A stretch of 64,000 nucleotides of DNA from Actinomadura madurae (GCF_900115095.1 NZ_FOVH01000012.1:124001-188000), one strand, 5' to 3'; positions 53,709 to 62,513 are shown, counted from the first letter of the stretch. The notes: a model not told the origin generated them from the sequence alone. Numbers and translations are program-made.

Positions 53709-54562
53709 TACAGATCACCGGTCCCGGTCCAGAGCTTCTCGAGACGGTCGAGCTCCGCCTCACCGACAGGTGCGAAACGGGGCGGGCGACGCTCCTTGAA
53801 GCTTCGCACGCCTTCCTTGAAATCGTTGTGCTCACGCAAGGTTCGCCACAGCTTCAACGCTGTGAGCCGGGCCTGCTCGACCGGCGCCCGCAGTTCGCGG
53901 TACATCTGCATCTTGGTGACCGCGACGGCCTGTGGCGAGGTGTTGGCGGCCAGATCGCGCGCATAGGCCAGCGCGTCGTCGAGCACGTTCTCCGAAAGCC
54001 GGACCAGACCCATCTGCGCGGCCTCGCTGCCCCGGATGATGCGGCCGGACAGGAGGGTGTCCATGGCGTGGGCGGTGCCCACCAGCGCCGGCAGCAGGAC
54101 GGACAGGCCGTGTTCGGCCATGATGCCCCGCCGGACGAACGCGGCGGTGATCTTGGCGTCGGGCGCCGCGAAGCGGACGTCGGAGACGCAGGCCTGGATG
54201 AAACCGGTGCCGGCACAGGCGCCTTCGATCGCCGCGATGATCGGCTTTGGAATCGTCATCGGCAGGGTTTGCGGTTCCCGGTGCTCGGGGTTGCCGGCAT
54301 TGGAGCCGTTCGCCGCGTCGAGCAGGACCGCCACGTCCATGCCCGGACAGAAGTCGCCTCCGGCTCCGGTGACCACGATGGCCCGGACGTCGCCGTCGGC
54401 CGCGGCGGCGCGGAGCAGGCCGAAGTACTCGGCCTCCATCGCGGGCGTCCAGGCGTTCCGCCGATGTGGACGGTTCCACGTGATCAGGGCGACGCCGTCG
54501 TTCACCTCGTACTTGACGAGCGGCTCGCCGGTGGTTTCGTCTGCCGTGGCGTGGCTGGTCAT
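53708..54562 (-). CDS. enoyl-CoA hydratase/isomerase
   Basis: 284 residues from ATG 54562, overlapping the previous stop as ATGA. Oxyanion loops are GGDFCPGMDVAVLLDAANGS and AAIEGACAGTGFIQACVSDVRFAA; LPALVG in place of the PGAGG strand suggests an isomerase or special hydratase rather than a standard crotonase. It overlaps the thiolase by one base (TAGTG). Confidence 0.9.
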   Translation of the reverse strand: MTSHATADETTGEPLVKYEVNDGVALITWNRPHRRNAWTPAMEAEYFGLLRAAAADGDVRAIVVTGAGGDFCPGMDVAVLLDAANGSNAGNPEHREPQTLPMTIPKPIIAAIEGACAGTGFIQACVSDVRFAAPDAKITAAFVRRGIMAEHGLSVLLPALVGTAHAMDTLLSGRIIRGSEAAQMGLVRLSENVLDDALAYARDLAANTSPQAVAVTKMQMYRELRAPVEQARLTALKLWRTLREHNDFKEGVRSFKERRPPRFAPVGEAELDRLEKLWTGTGDL

Positions 54563-55356
54563 GCTTTCGCGGACCCCTTGTTCGAGCGGTCGAGGAAGGC
54601 CTGGACCCGACTCTGGTGCTCGTCGGTCAGGAACGATTCGCTCTCGGCCGTCATGGCGACGTCCAGTACCGCGTACGCGGCACGCTGGATGTGCAGGTTG
54701 AGCGCACGCTTGGTCTCCTGGACCGCCTGGGGAGGCTGCGCGGCGAGACGGTGGGCCATGGCGAGCGCGCTGGGCAACAGTTCTTCGGGCGGTACCACGT
54801 GGTTGACCAGGCCGAGGCGGTACGCCTCGTCCGCCGGGATGCGGTCTCCCGTCAGGATGTACTCCTTCGCCCGCGCCAGGCTCATCATCAGGGGCCACGT
54901 CGCCGCGCCCCCGTCACCGGCCACCAGCCCGATGGACACGTGCGGGTCGGCGAAGAAGGCGTCGGTCGAGGCGTAGATGACGTCACCGAGGGAGGCGATG
55001 CTGCAGCCGAGGCCCACGGCCGGGCCGTTGACGGCGACCACCAGCGGCAGCGGGAAGCTGGTCAGCGAGTCGATGATCTTGCGACCGTTCCGCAGCCGCA
55101 CCCGGCGGCGGTAGTCGCCGTCGGCGGCGACGTTCGGGAAGTTGGCGATGTCCCCGCCGGCCGAGAACGCCGACCCGGCGCCGGTCAGCACGACCGCCCG
55201 GACGTCGAGGTCGTCGGCGAGGTCGTCCCAGATCCTCAGCAACGCGTCCTTGACGTCCTGCACGATCGCGTTCCGGGAGTCCGGCCGGTTCAGGGTCACG
55301 ATGCGCACCGGCCCGTCGCTTTCGACGAGGATCGCATCGGTCGTTGGGTGCGACAT
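54559..55356 (-). CDS. enoyl-CoA hydratase/isomerase, first gene of the operon
   Basis: 265 residues from ATG 55356. Motifs are GSAFSAGGDIANFPN, VAVNGPAVGLGCSIASLGDVIYAS and SIGLVAGDGGAATWPLM. Its promoter region carries element site C. It starts the minus-strand operon that runs to the ACAD pair at 49605. Confidence 0.9.
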   Translation of the reverse strand: MSHPTTDAILVESDGPVRIVTLNRPDSRNAIVQDVKDALLRIWDDLADDLDVRAVVLTGAGSAFSAGGDIANFPNVAADGDYRRRVRLRNGRKIIDSLTSFPLPLVVAVNGPAVGLGCSIASLGDVIYASTDAFFADPHVSIGLVAGDGGAATWPLMMSLARAKEYILTGDRIPADEAYRLGLVNHVVPPEELLPSALAMAHRLAAQPPQAVQETKRALNLHIQRAAYAVLDVAMTAESESFLTDEHQSRVQAFLDRSNKGSAKA

Positions 55357-55386
55357 CGCGGCTCTCCATATCAGCAGTGATCTCGA

Positions 55387-55407
55387 TAAAAAGGATACCG
55401 AATGTTG
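55387..55407 (-). promoter_or_regulatory. GTATCC-core element, site C
   Basis: On the minus strand ATTCGGTATCCTTTTTATCG, 31 bases or more before the enoyl-CoA hydratase start at 55356. Near-identical core to sites A and E. With site D 320 bp away on the other side, both divergent operons in 55357-55815 carry a copy. The 55410-55700 stretch holds no gene I recognise. Confidence 0.6.
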
Positions 55408-55705
55408 TGGGGGGCGCGCAACGAGTCCGGCTTGCTCCGTGCATAGGGTGACAGTGGCGGATAATTCAGAATCCTGCATAGTCGGTGGCGCAGTGCGCGC
55501 CGACGGCCACGCCGCGCTCAGCCGTGTGGCTCGCGATGCCGTGCGGGCCGCCGCGCCCGGCATCCCGGCCGCTGCCCTGGCGCCCCGGCGTCGATGGTCC
55601 CCGCGAGCATCATGGGGCGACCGGTGGCTCGGCGGTTGAGGACCCTGGTATTTGCCGCATCGTCCGCTTGACGACGCCAAACGGATCGATGATTGCGGTC
55701 TCTGT

Positions 55706-55727
55706 TTCAATATGGGATACTGTTCTC
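55706..55727 (-). promoter_or_regulatory. GTATCC-core element, site D
   Basis: On the minus strand AACAGTATCCCATATTGAAA, about 22-40 bases before the leader ORF of the acyl-CoA dehydrogenase operon. Core AGTATCCC is as at site E, but the orientation relative to the gene is opposite. Confidence 0.6.
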
Positions 55728-55748
55728 ACTCTTGCACGAAGGAGCGTC

Positions 55749-55826
55749 ATGTCCGAAATCGTGCGCCGCCCGGCCGACGACGGTGATGCCGAGCGGGTCA
55801 CCACGGTGGTCTTCCATGTCGGCTGA
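55749..55826 (+). CDS. 25-residue leader ORF overlapping the acyl-CoA dehydrogenase start
   Basis: ATG 55749 with AAGGAG five bases before it, the best ribosome site in the area. 25 codons, starting MSEIVRRPADD; the TGA (55824-55826) falls 11 bases inside the dehydrogenase gene, whose ATG at 55816 has no good site of its own. Translational coupling is likely. The peptide is unrecognised. Confidence 0.5.
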   Translation: MSEIVRRPADDGDAERVTTVVFHVG

Positions 55827-56949
55827 CGTACTCGCCTCCGCCGAGTTGTCGGCGGAGTTCGCGCGCTGGCTCGCCGCCCACCGCACCCAGGCCACCGAGC
55901 TGAGCGAGGCCGCACTCCGGCCCGCTTCCGCGCAGGAGTACCTGGGCGCCCAGAAGACACTCCAGTCCTGGTTGTACGACGAGGGCTGGCTGGCCCGGGG
56001 CTGGCCCAAGGAGTACGGCGGCACCGGCGACGACATCGGGCTGCGCGCGGCGGTCTACGACCTGCTCGGCGCAGCGGACATCGCCGTGCCGAGCACCGTC
56101 AACGTCGTCGAGATCCTCGCGCCGACACTGCAGCGGTTCGCCCCCGGGCTTGCCGAACGGATGCTGCCGCCCCTGGTGGCCGGCGCCGAGGCGTGGTGCC
56201 AGGGGTTCTCCGAGCCGGAGGCGGGCAGCGACCTTGCATCGCTGCGGACACGCGCCACCCGCACCGGGCAGGGGTGGTCCCTCTCGGGCCAGAAGACCTG
56301 GTCGACGCGCGCACCCGGTGCCGACCGGTGTGCGGTGCTGGCGCGAACCGGCTCGCCGGAATCGCGGCACCGTGGCCTGTCGCTGTTCCTGGTCGACATG
56401 GACTCGCCAGGGGTGGAGTGCCGGCCGATCGACGACATGTCCTTCACCCAGCACTTCGGCGAGATCTTCTTCGATGACGTCCAGGTTCCCGACGAGCGGC
56501 GCATCGGCGACGTCGACGGCGGCTGGGCGGTGGCGCAGTACCTGCTGCAGTGGGAGCGCGGCATGTTCTCCTGGCTGCGCCAGGCCGCGTTGCTGGGCCT
56601 GCTCCGCCAGTTGCCGCCGGGGGACGACCCCGGCCGTGGCGCGGCTTATCAGGACGTCATCGCGCTCCGGCTGCGTTCGCTGGGCACCCTGCGGGCCCTG
56701 GCGGCAGGCCGCAGCGACGGCCCGCAGGTGTCGATCGACAAGCTGCTGCTGTCCAGGGCCGAGCGATCCGTCCACGAGCTGGCGCACCGGATGCGGCCCG
56801 TCGGTGTCGACGACGGAACCCCCGGCTGGCGCGGCCGGCTGCACGAGTACTTGCACAGCAGGTCGGCGCCGATCTACGGGGGATCCGCGGAGATCCAGCG
56901 GACGATCATCGCCGACCAGATCCTCCAGCTCCGTGAGAAGGCGCGATGA
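55816..56949 (+). CDS. acyl-CoA dehydrogenase, FadE alpha-type subunit
   Basis: 377 residues from ATG 55816. FAD-site motifs are WCQGFSEPEAGSDLASLRTR and LSGQKTWSTRAPGADRCAVL; the end has SAPIYGGSAEIQRTIIADQIL, with Gly at the MCAD Glu position. It pairs with the following small subunit, coupled by ATGA. Less similar to the other two alpha subunits here than they are to each other. Confidence 0.9.
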   Translation: MSADVLASAELSAEFARWLAAHRTQATELSEAALRPASAQEYLGAQKTLQSWLYDEGWLARGWPKEYGGTGDDIGLRAAVYDLLGAADIAVPSTVNVVEILAPTLQRFAPGLAERMLPPLVAGAEAWCQGFSEPEAGSDLASLRTRATRTGQGWSLSGQKTWSTRAPGADRCAVLARTGSPESRHRGLSLFLVDMDSPGVECRPIDDMSFTQHFGEIFFDDVQVPDERRIGDVDGGWAVAQYLLQWERGMFSWLRQAALLGLLRQLPPGDDPGRGAAYQDVIALRLRSLGTLRALAAGRSDGPQVSIDKLLLSRAERSVHELAHRMRPVGVDDGTPGWRGRLHEYLHSRSAPIYGGSAEIQRTIIADQILQLREKAR

Positions 56950-57914
56950 TCCGGCTCGAACACAGCATCCCCGACGACGGATACGCCGAGATTCGTGCCA
57001 CCGTAGACCGGTTGTTCCAGGAGCGGCCAGAGGGTGTCGGCGTTGCGGACCTCGCGGACTTCGGCTGGACCGAGATGCTCGACGATCCCGGCATGCGGAG
57101 CGCGGCGGCGCGGGCGATGTTCGAGGGGCAGGGGGGCGCGCTCGCACTCGCCGGGACGTCGGAGACATTTCTTGCCGCCACGGTGCCGGGGTACGAACTC
57201 GACGGCGCGGTGGCCATGCTGCCCGGCCCGGACGGCGGCTACCTCGGCCTCCCCGGCGGCGGGGCGGAGCCGGCCCGGCTCCTGCTCGTCGACGCGGCAT
57301 CGGTCAGGTCATTGCCCGCTGATCGGGCCACCCGGGTGCAGACCGTGGATCCTGGAGTCAGCCTGTTGTCGGTGGCGGCGGAGGCCACCGCGGACGCCAC
57401 ACCGGTCCCTGGCGCGGCACCCGGCCTGGCCACGGCGCGCGTCCAGGTCGCGCTCTCGCTCCAGCTCGCCGGCATGTGCGCGCACCTGCTCGAACTCGGA
57501 CGTGACCACGTGCGCACGCGGGAGCAGTTCGGCCGGCCGATCGGCCGGTTCCAGGCCGTTCAACACCTGCTCGCCGAGGTCGCCGTCTCCGTCGCGGCCG
57601 CGGACGCGGCCAACCGGAACGCGCTGCACCTGATCGACGATCCCGAGTCCGCGCCGCTGGCGCCGCTGGTCGCCGTCGGCCTCGGTACTCGCGCCTTCGA
57701 CACCGCGGCTCGTGGCGCACAGCAGGTCCTCGGCGCGATCGGCTACACCCGGGAGCACGAATTCCACCGTTACCTGTACCGCGGCCTTGTGCTGCTGGAC
57801 CTGCTGGGCAGCCACGACATCGACGGTCGCGTCGGAGCCGCGGCGCGGTCCACCGCGGTCACCCCACCGGTCGGCACGTGGCGCGACCGCTTCGAGGAGG
57901 GGCTTCATCTGTGA
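56946..57914 (+). CDS. acyl-CoA dehydrogenase, FadE beta-type subunit
   Basis: 322 residues; C-terminal domain motifs REQFGRPIGRFQAVQHLLAE and GAQQVLGAIGYTREHEFHRYL. The N-terminal half is weakly conserved, as in non-catalytic partners. Coupled by ATGA with the alpha gene before it and by GTGA with the crotonase after it. Confidence 0.87.
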   Translation: MIRLEHSIPDDGYAEIRATVDRLFQERPEGVGVADLADFGWTEMLDDPGMRSAAARAMFEGQGGALALAGTSETFLAATVPGYELDGAVAMLPGPDGGYLGLPGGGAEPARLLLVDAASVRSLPADRATRVQTVDPGVSLLSVAAEATADATPVPGAAPGLATARVQVALSLQLAGMCAHLLELGRDHVRTREQFGRPIGRFQAVQHLLAEVAVSVAAADAANRNALHLIDDPESAPLAPLVAVGLGTRAFDTAARGAQQVLGAIGYTREHEFHRYLYRGLVLLDLLGSHDIDGRVGAAARSTAVTPPVGTWRDRFEEGLHL

Positions 57915-58681
57915 ACGAGCCTGTGCTGGTCTCCGTCGACGGCGGGGTGCTGACCATCACCCTCAACCGCCCGGACAAGCGCAATGCGATCGACCAGGCG
58001 GCCAAAGCCCTGTTCCATGACGCGATCGTGGAGCTGGAGACCAACGACGACCTGCGGGTCGGCGTCCTCACCGGCGTCGGGCCGGTCTTCTGCGCCGGAA
58101 TGGACCTGTCCGAGTCGCGTGCCGGGATCCAGAACCGGCTCGGCGGCGCCGACGGCGGCTTCGCCGGCTTCGTCCGCTACCCGCGCACCAAGCCGGTGGT
58201 CGCGGGGGTCAACGGGCCGGCGCTGGGCGGCGGTTTCGAGCTGGTGCTGGCCTGCGATCTCGTCGTCGCGGTGCCCACCGCGTGGTTCGCGCTGCCCGAG
58301 CCGCAGCGCGGGATCATCGCCGGGGGCGGTGGCGCGATCCGGCTGCCCCAGCTGCTGCCCGGGGCGGTCGCCCGCGAGATTCTGCTGGCGGACGGCAGGC
58401 TGACCGCCGAGCAGGCTGAACGATGGGGGTTGCTGAACCGGGTGGTGCCGCCGGAGGAGCTCGCCGGCACCGTTCGCGAGCTGGCGGACGCCGTCTGTTC
58501 CGGTGCCCCGCTCGCGATCGCCGGCACGCTGGCGATCAGCCGGACCATCGAGCGTGGTCTGGAGGCAACCGCCTGGGACGTCAACGACGCGCAGGTGCGG
58601 GGGATCCGGGCCACGGAGGACGCCAAGGAAGGTGCGGCGGCTTTCGGCGAGAAGCGTCCTCCCCAGTGGAGCGGGCGGTGA
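57911..58681 (+). CDS. enoyl-CoA hydratase/isomerase
   Basis: 256 residues from GTG 57911, overlapping the previous stop as GTGA, with GAGGAGG upstream. Motifs are GPVFCAGMDLSESRAG, GVNGPALGGGFELVLACDLVVA and PQRGIIAGGGGAIRLPQLL. Lies between two ACAD pairs of the same operon. Confidence 0.9.
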   Translation: MNEPVLVSVDGGVLTITLNRPDKRNAIDQAAKALFHDAIVELETNDDLRVGVLTGVGPVFCAGMDLSESRAGIQNRLGGADGGFAGFVRYPRTKPVVAGVNGPALGGGFELVLACDLVVAVPTAWFALPEPQRGIIAGGGGAIRLPQLLPGAVAREILLADGRLTAEQAERWGLLNRVVPPEELAGTVRELADAVCSGAPLAIAGTLAISRTIERGLEATAWDVNDAQVRGIRATEDAKEGAAAFGEKRPPQWSGR

Positions 58682-59799
58682 GCGGGGTGGACGCCGGAGC
58701 ACTCGCGCGGTTGCGCGGCGAGGTGCGTGCCTTCCTCGCCGAGCAGCTCGCCGCGGGCACGTTCGAGCCCGGCGTGGACAGCTGGCTGGCGGGCTTCTCC
58801 CGGGAGTTCACCCGCGAGCTCGGCCGCCGCGGCTGGATCGGCATGGTCTGGCCCACCGAGTACGGCGGGCACGGACGCACCGCCAGGGAACGCTTCACCG
58901 TGATGGAGGAACTGCTCGCGGCGGGTGCCCCGGTCTCGGCGTACTGGGCCGGGGACCGGCAGGTCGGCCCGTCCCTGCTGCGCCACGGTAGCGAGGAGCA
59001 GAAACGCCGGTTCCTGCCCGCGATGGCCGCGGGGGAGACGCTGTTCTGCCTGGGTCTGTCCGAGCCGGACAGCGGCTCGGACCTGGCCTCGGTGCGGACG
59101 ACCGCGACCAAGCAGGCGGACGGGAGCTGGGTGGTCTCCGGTACGAAGCTGTGGACCAGCGGCGCCCACCACAAGGACTACATGCTGACGTTGTGCCGGA
59201 GCCTTCCGGGTTCCAGCCGCCACGACGGACTTTCCCAGCTCATCATCGACCTGCGCGCGCCGGGCGTCGTCGTCCGCCCGGTGCTGCTGCTGTCGGGCGA
59301 ACACCACTTCAACGAGGTGTTCCTCGACGAGGTGCGGGTGCCGGCCGGCATGCTGCTCGGCACCGAGAACGGTGCCTGGGCGCAGGTGTCGACCGAACTG
59401 GCCGACGAGCGCAGCGGGCCAGAACGGTACATGAGCACGATGATGCTGATTCGGGCCTATGCCGAAGAACCGGTCGAGCACACCCGGAACCGAGAGGAGA
59501 CGATCGGCTCACTGGTCAGCCAGTTGTGGAGCGTGCGGGCGCTCTCGCTCCAGGTCGTGGAGCGCGTGGCGCGCGGGGAGACCCCGTCGGTGCAGGCAGC
59601 GACGTCGAAGGACGTCGGTACCACTTTCGAGCAGGACTCGATCGACATCGTCCGCCGCGGACTGGCGCGGCCACCGGAGCCGGGATCGCGCCTCGATGTG
59701 CTGCTGGGCCAGGGCATCAGGCATTCGCCCGGGTTCACGCTGCGCGGCGGCACGACGCAGGTGCTCCGCTCGGTCATCGCGAAAAGGCTGGGGTTGTGA
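58678..59799 (+). CDS. acyl-CoA dehydrogenase, FadE alpha-type subunit
   Basis: 373 residues from GTG 58678 (GTGA overlap). LFCLGLSEPDSGSDLASVRTTA and VVSGTKLWTSGAHHKDYM, with FTLRGGTTQVLRSVI at the end. Clear paralogue of 50633-51775 along the whole length (for example GGHGRTARERF versus GGHGRSYLERF). Partner is the next gene. Confidence 0.9.
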   Translation: MSGVDAGALARLRGEVRAFLAEQLAAGTFEPGVDSWLAGFSREFTRELGRRGWIGMVWPTEYGGHGRTARERFTVMEELLAAGAPVSAYWAGDRQVGPSLLRHGSEEQKRRFLPAMAAGETLFCLGLSEPDSGSDLASVRTTATKQADGSWVVSGTKLWTSGAHHKDYMLTLCRSLPGSSRHDGLSQLIIDLRAPGVVVRPVLLLSGEHHFNEVFLDEVRVPAGMLLGTENGAWAQVSTELADERSGPERYMSTMMLIRAYAEEPVEHTRNREETIGSLVSQLWSVRALSLQVVERVARGETPSVQAATSKDVGTTFEQDSIDIVRRGLARPPEPGSRLDVLLGQGIRHSPGFTLRGGTTQVLRSVIAKRLGL

Positions 59800-59800
59800 C

Positions 59801-60835
59801 GTGAACGACGAGCTGAACGGGATGCTCACCGAGGTCCTGACGGACCGCTGCCCGCCGGCACTCGTGGAGGCGAGCGAGGGCGGCTGGTCCGAGGACCTCT
59901 GGAAAGTCCTGGAGAGTGTCGGCCTCACCGCCGTCGGCATTCCCGAGGAGCAGGGCGGCAGCGGCGGGGGCTTCGACGACGCCGTCGCCGTGGTGCGCGC
60001 GGCGGCGCGGTTCGCGGCGCCCGTGCCCCTGATGCAGACGTTGCTCGTCGCGCCGATGTTGCGCGACATGTTCGGACTGCCGCACCGGGCGGGCCCCACG
60101 GCTGTCGCGTGGACCCCGGTCCGGGCGGCCGCGCAGGGCGGGCGATGGCGGTTGACCGGCACCGTTTCGGACGTGTCGTACGCACCGGCCGCCTCCAGCG
60201 TGCTGCTGCTCGGCGTCGGCGACGCCGGGCGCATCGTGCTCGCCGAGGTCGACGCGTCGCTGGAGTGGGCTCTGCGGACCGACCTGGCCGGTGAACCCCG
60301 CGGGACGGCCGCGATCGACGTCGTCGTTCCCGTGGCGACGACGGACCTCGACTTGACGGGGGTTCTCGACCTCGCGCGTGACGCGGAGGCACTGGCACTC
60401 GTCTGGGGCATGGTCGGCGCGCTGGAGAAGATCGAAGAGCTGACCGTCGGCCACGTCACCGCCCGCGAGCAGTTCGGCCGGCCCATCGCCAAGTTCCAGG
60501 CCGTGAAGCAGCTCGCGGCGCAGATCGCCGGCGCGGTCGCGATCGCGCGGGCGGCGGCGATCGAGGCCACCGCCGCCCGTGGGCGTCCGGATGCCGCGTT
60601 CGCCGTCGCCGCCGCCCGCGCACGCACGGCCGGGGCGGGAACGGACGCCGCCCGCTACGCCCACCAGCTGCACGGGGCGATCGGCTTCACGCGGGAGTAC
60701 CCGCTGCACCACTACACGCGACGGATCTGGGCGTGGCGCGACGAGGGCAGATCCGCGGTGGTGTGGACCGAACTGGCCGGCCGGCGCGCGCTGGCCGGCG
60801 GCGGCGCCAAGCTGTGGGAAACCATCGTCGGATAG
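59801..60835 (+). CDS. acyl-CoA dehydrogenase, FadE beta-type subunit
   Basis: 344 residues from GTG 59801. Motifs are REQFGRPIAKFQAVKQLAAQ and YAHQLHGAIGFTREYPLHHYTRRI; paralogue of 49605-50636. Its final domain keeps the ACAD dimer contacts while the FAD contacts look reduced. Confidence 0.88.
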   Translation: MNDELNGMLTEVLTDRCPPALVEASEGGWSEDLWKVLESVGLTAVGIPEEQGGSGGGFDDAVAVVRAAARFAAPVPLMQTLLVAPMLRDMFGLPHRAGPTAVAWTPVRAAAQGGRWRLTGTVSDVSYAPAASSVLLLGVGDAGRIVLAEVDASLEWALRTDLAGEPRGTAAIDVVVPVATTDLDLTGVLDLARDAEALALVWGMVGALEKIEELTVGHVTAREQFGRPIAKFQAVKQLAAQIAGAVAIARAAAIEATAARGRPDAAFAVAAARARTAGAGTDAARYAHQLHGAIGFTREYPLHHYTRRIWAWRDEGRSAVVWTELAGRRALAGGGAKLWETIVG

Positions 60836-60849
60836 CGAGGACGGCACTG

Positions 60850-61755
60850 ATGAGTAACGGCACACCCCACCGCCTCCTGGTCGTCGGAGCCGGCACGATG
60901 GGCGCGCAGATCGCGTTGCAGGCGGCGCTGCACGGCGTCGGCGTCGACCTCGTCGACATCTCGCCCGATGCGCTGGACAGGGGGCGGAGCCAGATCGAGG
61001 GTCTGGTGCAACGCAACGTCGGCAAGGGACGCCAGACCGGTGAGGAGGCCGCGGCGACGCTCGGCCGGCTGACCTTCTCGTCCGATGTGGACACGGCGGC
61101 ACCGCGCTGCGACTGGGCTGTCGAGGCGGTCGTCGAGCGGTTGGACGTCAAGCAGGCGGTGTTCAACCGGCTCGCGAAGCTGCTTCCCGCGCACGCCGGC
61201 ATCGCCACGAACTCCAGCCACATCCGGGTGGCCACGATCGTCGGCGACGCCGACTACCGGCCACGGGCACTCAACATGCACTTCTTCCACCCCGTGGTGG
61301 TCATGGACCTCGTCGAGATCGTCGCCTCGCCGCACACCGACGAGGCGATCCTGCGGGAGGCGGCGGCCTGGGCGGAGCGGATCGGCCGTACCGCCGTCGT
61401 GCTGCGCAAGGACGTCGACGGGTTCCTCGTCAACCGGATACTGGGGGAGGCCTCACGGGAGGCGTTCTCGCTGCTCGCCGACGGCGTCAGCACGTTCGAC
61501 CAGATCGACCTGGCCGTCGAGCGCGGCCTGCGGTGGCCGATCGGCCCGTTCAAGCTCGCCGACTTCTCCGGCCTCGACGTCCTGCTCGACTCCCGGTCGT
61601 CCCGCTTCGCGGCCCACGGCGACGAGGGTGACCGCAAGACCATCGAGGTCATCAAACCCCTGGTCGAGGCCGGTCGGCTCGGGCGCAAGTCCGGCGCCGG
61701 GTTCTACGACTACTCGGTCGACCCGCCTGCCCCGCTCCCGCTCGACCCGCGGTGA
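60850..61755 (+). CDS. 3-hydroxyacyl-CoA dehydrogenase (NAD+)
   Basis: 301 residues from ATG 60850. Rossmann motif LLVVGAGTMGAQIALQAALH, DWAVEAVVERLDVKQ, catalytic His in ALNMHFFHPVVVMDLVEIV, and the C-terminal helical domain with DGFLVNRILGEASREAF and GRKSGAGFYDY. Standard HADH length. It would oxidise the hydroxyacyl-CoA made by the hydratases in this operon. Confidence 0.94.
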   Translation: MSNGTPHRLLVVGAGTMGAQIALQAALHGVGVDLVDISPDALDRGRSQIEGLVQRNVGKGRQTGEEAAATLGRLTFSSDVDTAAPRCDWAVEAVVERLDVKQAVFNRLAKLLPAHAGIATNSSHIRVATIVGDADYRPRALNMHFFHPVVVMDLVEIVASPHTDEAILREAAAWAERIGRTAVVLRKDVDGFLVNRILGEASREAFSLLADGVSTFDQIDLAVERGLRWPIGPFKLADFSGLDVLLDSRSSRFAAHGDEGDRKTIEVIKPLVEAGRLGRKSGAGFYDYSVDPPAPLPLDPR

Positions 61756-62432
61756 CCCGGACCTCCCGTCTCGTGGTGCTCGGCGCCACCGGTGACGTCG
61801 GCCGGGGGGTCGTCGAGGCGGCCCTTGCCCGAGGGTGGGCCGTGACCGCGGTGGCCCGCCGCGAGCAGGCGCTCGACGAGCTGGCAGCCGAGTTCGGCCC
61901 GATGGTCGAGCTGGTGGCCGGTAGCATCAACGGAGACGAGGCCGCCGTCGCGCTGGCCGGCGCACTCGACCTCGGGCCCGGCACGTCCGTGGTGAACACG
62001 ATCAGCGTGCCGTGGTCGCCCCAACGGCTGCTGTCGACCTCCTACGACGAGTTGGTGACGTATTTCGCCGGCTATGTCGGCGCCCACCTGTCGGCGGCCC
62101 GTGCGCTCCTTCCCAGGCTCGCGGACCGCGCGGTGTATCTGGGTGTGGGCGGGGGGATGGCCGATTTCGTGCCCCGAGGCCTGGCACCGGTCTCGATGGT
62201 GCAGGCGGCGCAGCGCAACCTCTACCGGGGGCTCCAGGCGGAGAACCGGGAAGCGGTGATCCGCGAGCTGATGATCGTTTCGAAGGTGAACGGTCGCAGC
62301 AACCGGCACGAGGCGTCCGCCGAGTGGCTGACGGCCGAACAGATCGGCGAGCGCGTCGTGGGGATCGTCGAGGATCCCGAGGCGGCCGGCAACAGCGGCC
62401 CGGTGGTGCGGATCACGCCGGAACGGCCGTAG
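61752..62432 (+). CDS. atypical SDR/NAD(P)-binding protein
   Basis: 226 residues from GTG 61752 (GTGA overlap). Begins with LVVLGATGDVGRGVVEAALARG, an NAD(P) fingerprint of atypical SDRs; no YxxxK is evident (an A-F-A-G-Y stretch is near 95). Ends with EDPEAAGNSGPVVRITPERP. Function unknown; could reduce or bind a nucleotide-linked substrate. Confidence 0.75.
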   Translation: MTRTSRLVVLGATGDVGRGVVEAALARGWAVTAVARREQALDELAAEFGPMVELVAGSINGDEAAVALAGALDLGPGTSVVNTISVPWSPQRLLSTSYDELVTYFAGYVGAHLSAARALLPRLADRAVYLGVGGGMADFVPRGLAPVSMVQAAQRNLYRGLQAENREAVIRELMIVSKVNGRSNRHEASAEWLTAEQIGERVVGIVEDPEAAGNSGPVVRITPERP

Positions 62433-62447
62433 GAGGCCGCCACCGGT

Positions 62448-62513
62448 ATGCGCGGCAAGGTCAGCCTCGTGCTCGGCGACGCGGGGGCCGAGCCTTGTGA
62501 GTGGTACGCCTGA
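62448..62513 (+). CDS. possible 21-residue small ORF
   Basis: ATG 62448 with AGGAGG 11 bases before; 21 codons, starting MRGKVSLVLGDAG and ending PCEWYA; TGA at 62511-62513. Codon use is like the neighbours. Not recognised. Could be the end of a lost gene or noncoding. Confidence 0.3.
   Translation: MRGKVSLVLGDAGAEPCEWYA

Noticed and set aside
55410..55700. Possible 60-codon frame starting near 55455 (ADNSESCIVGG...)
   Set aside because: No ribosome site and no recognisable protein; I treat the region as noncoding.
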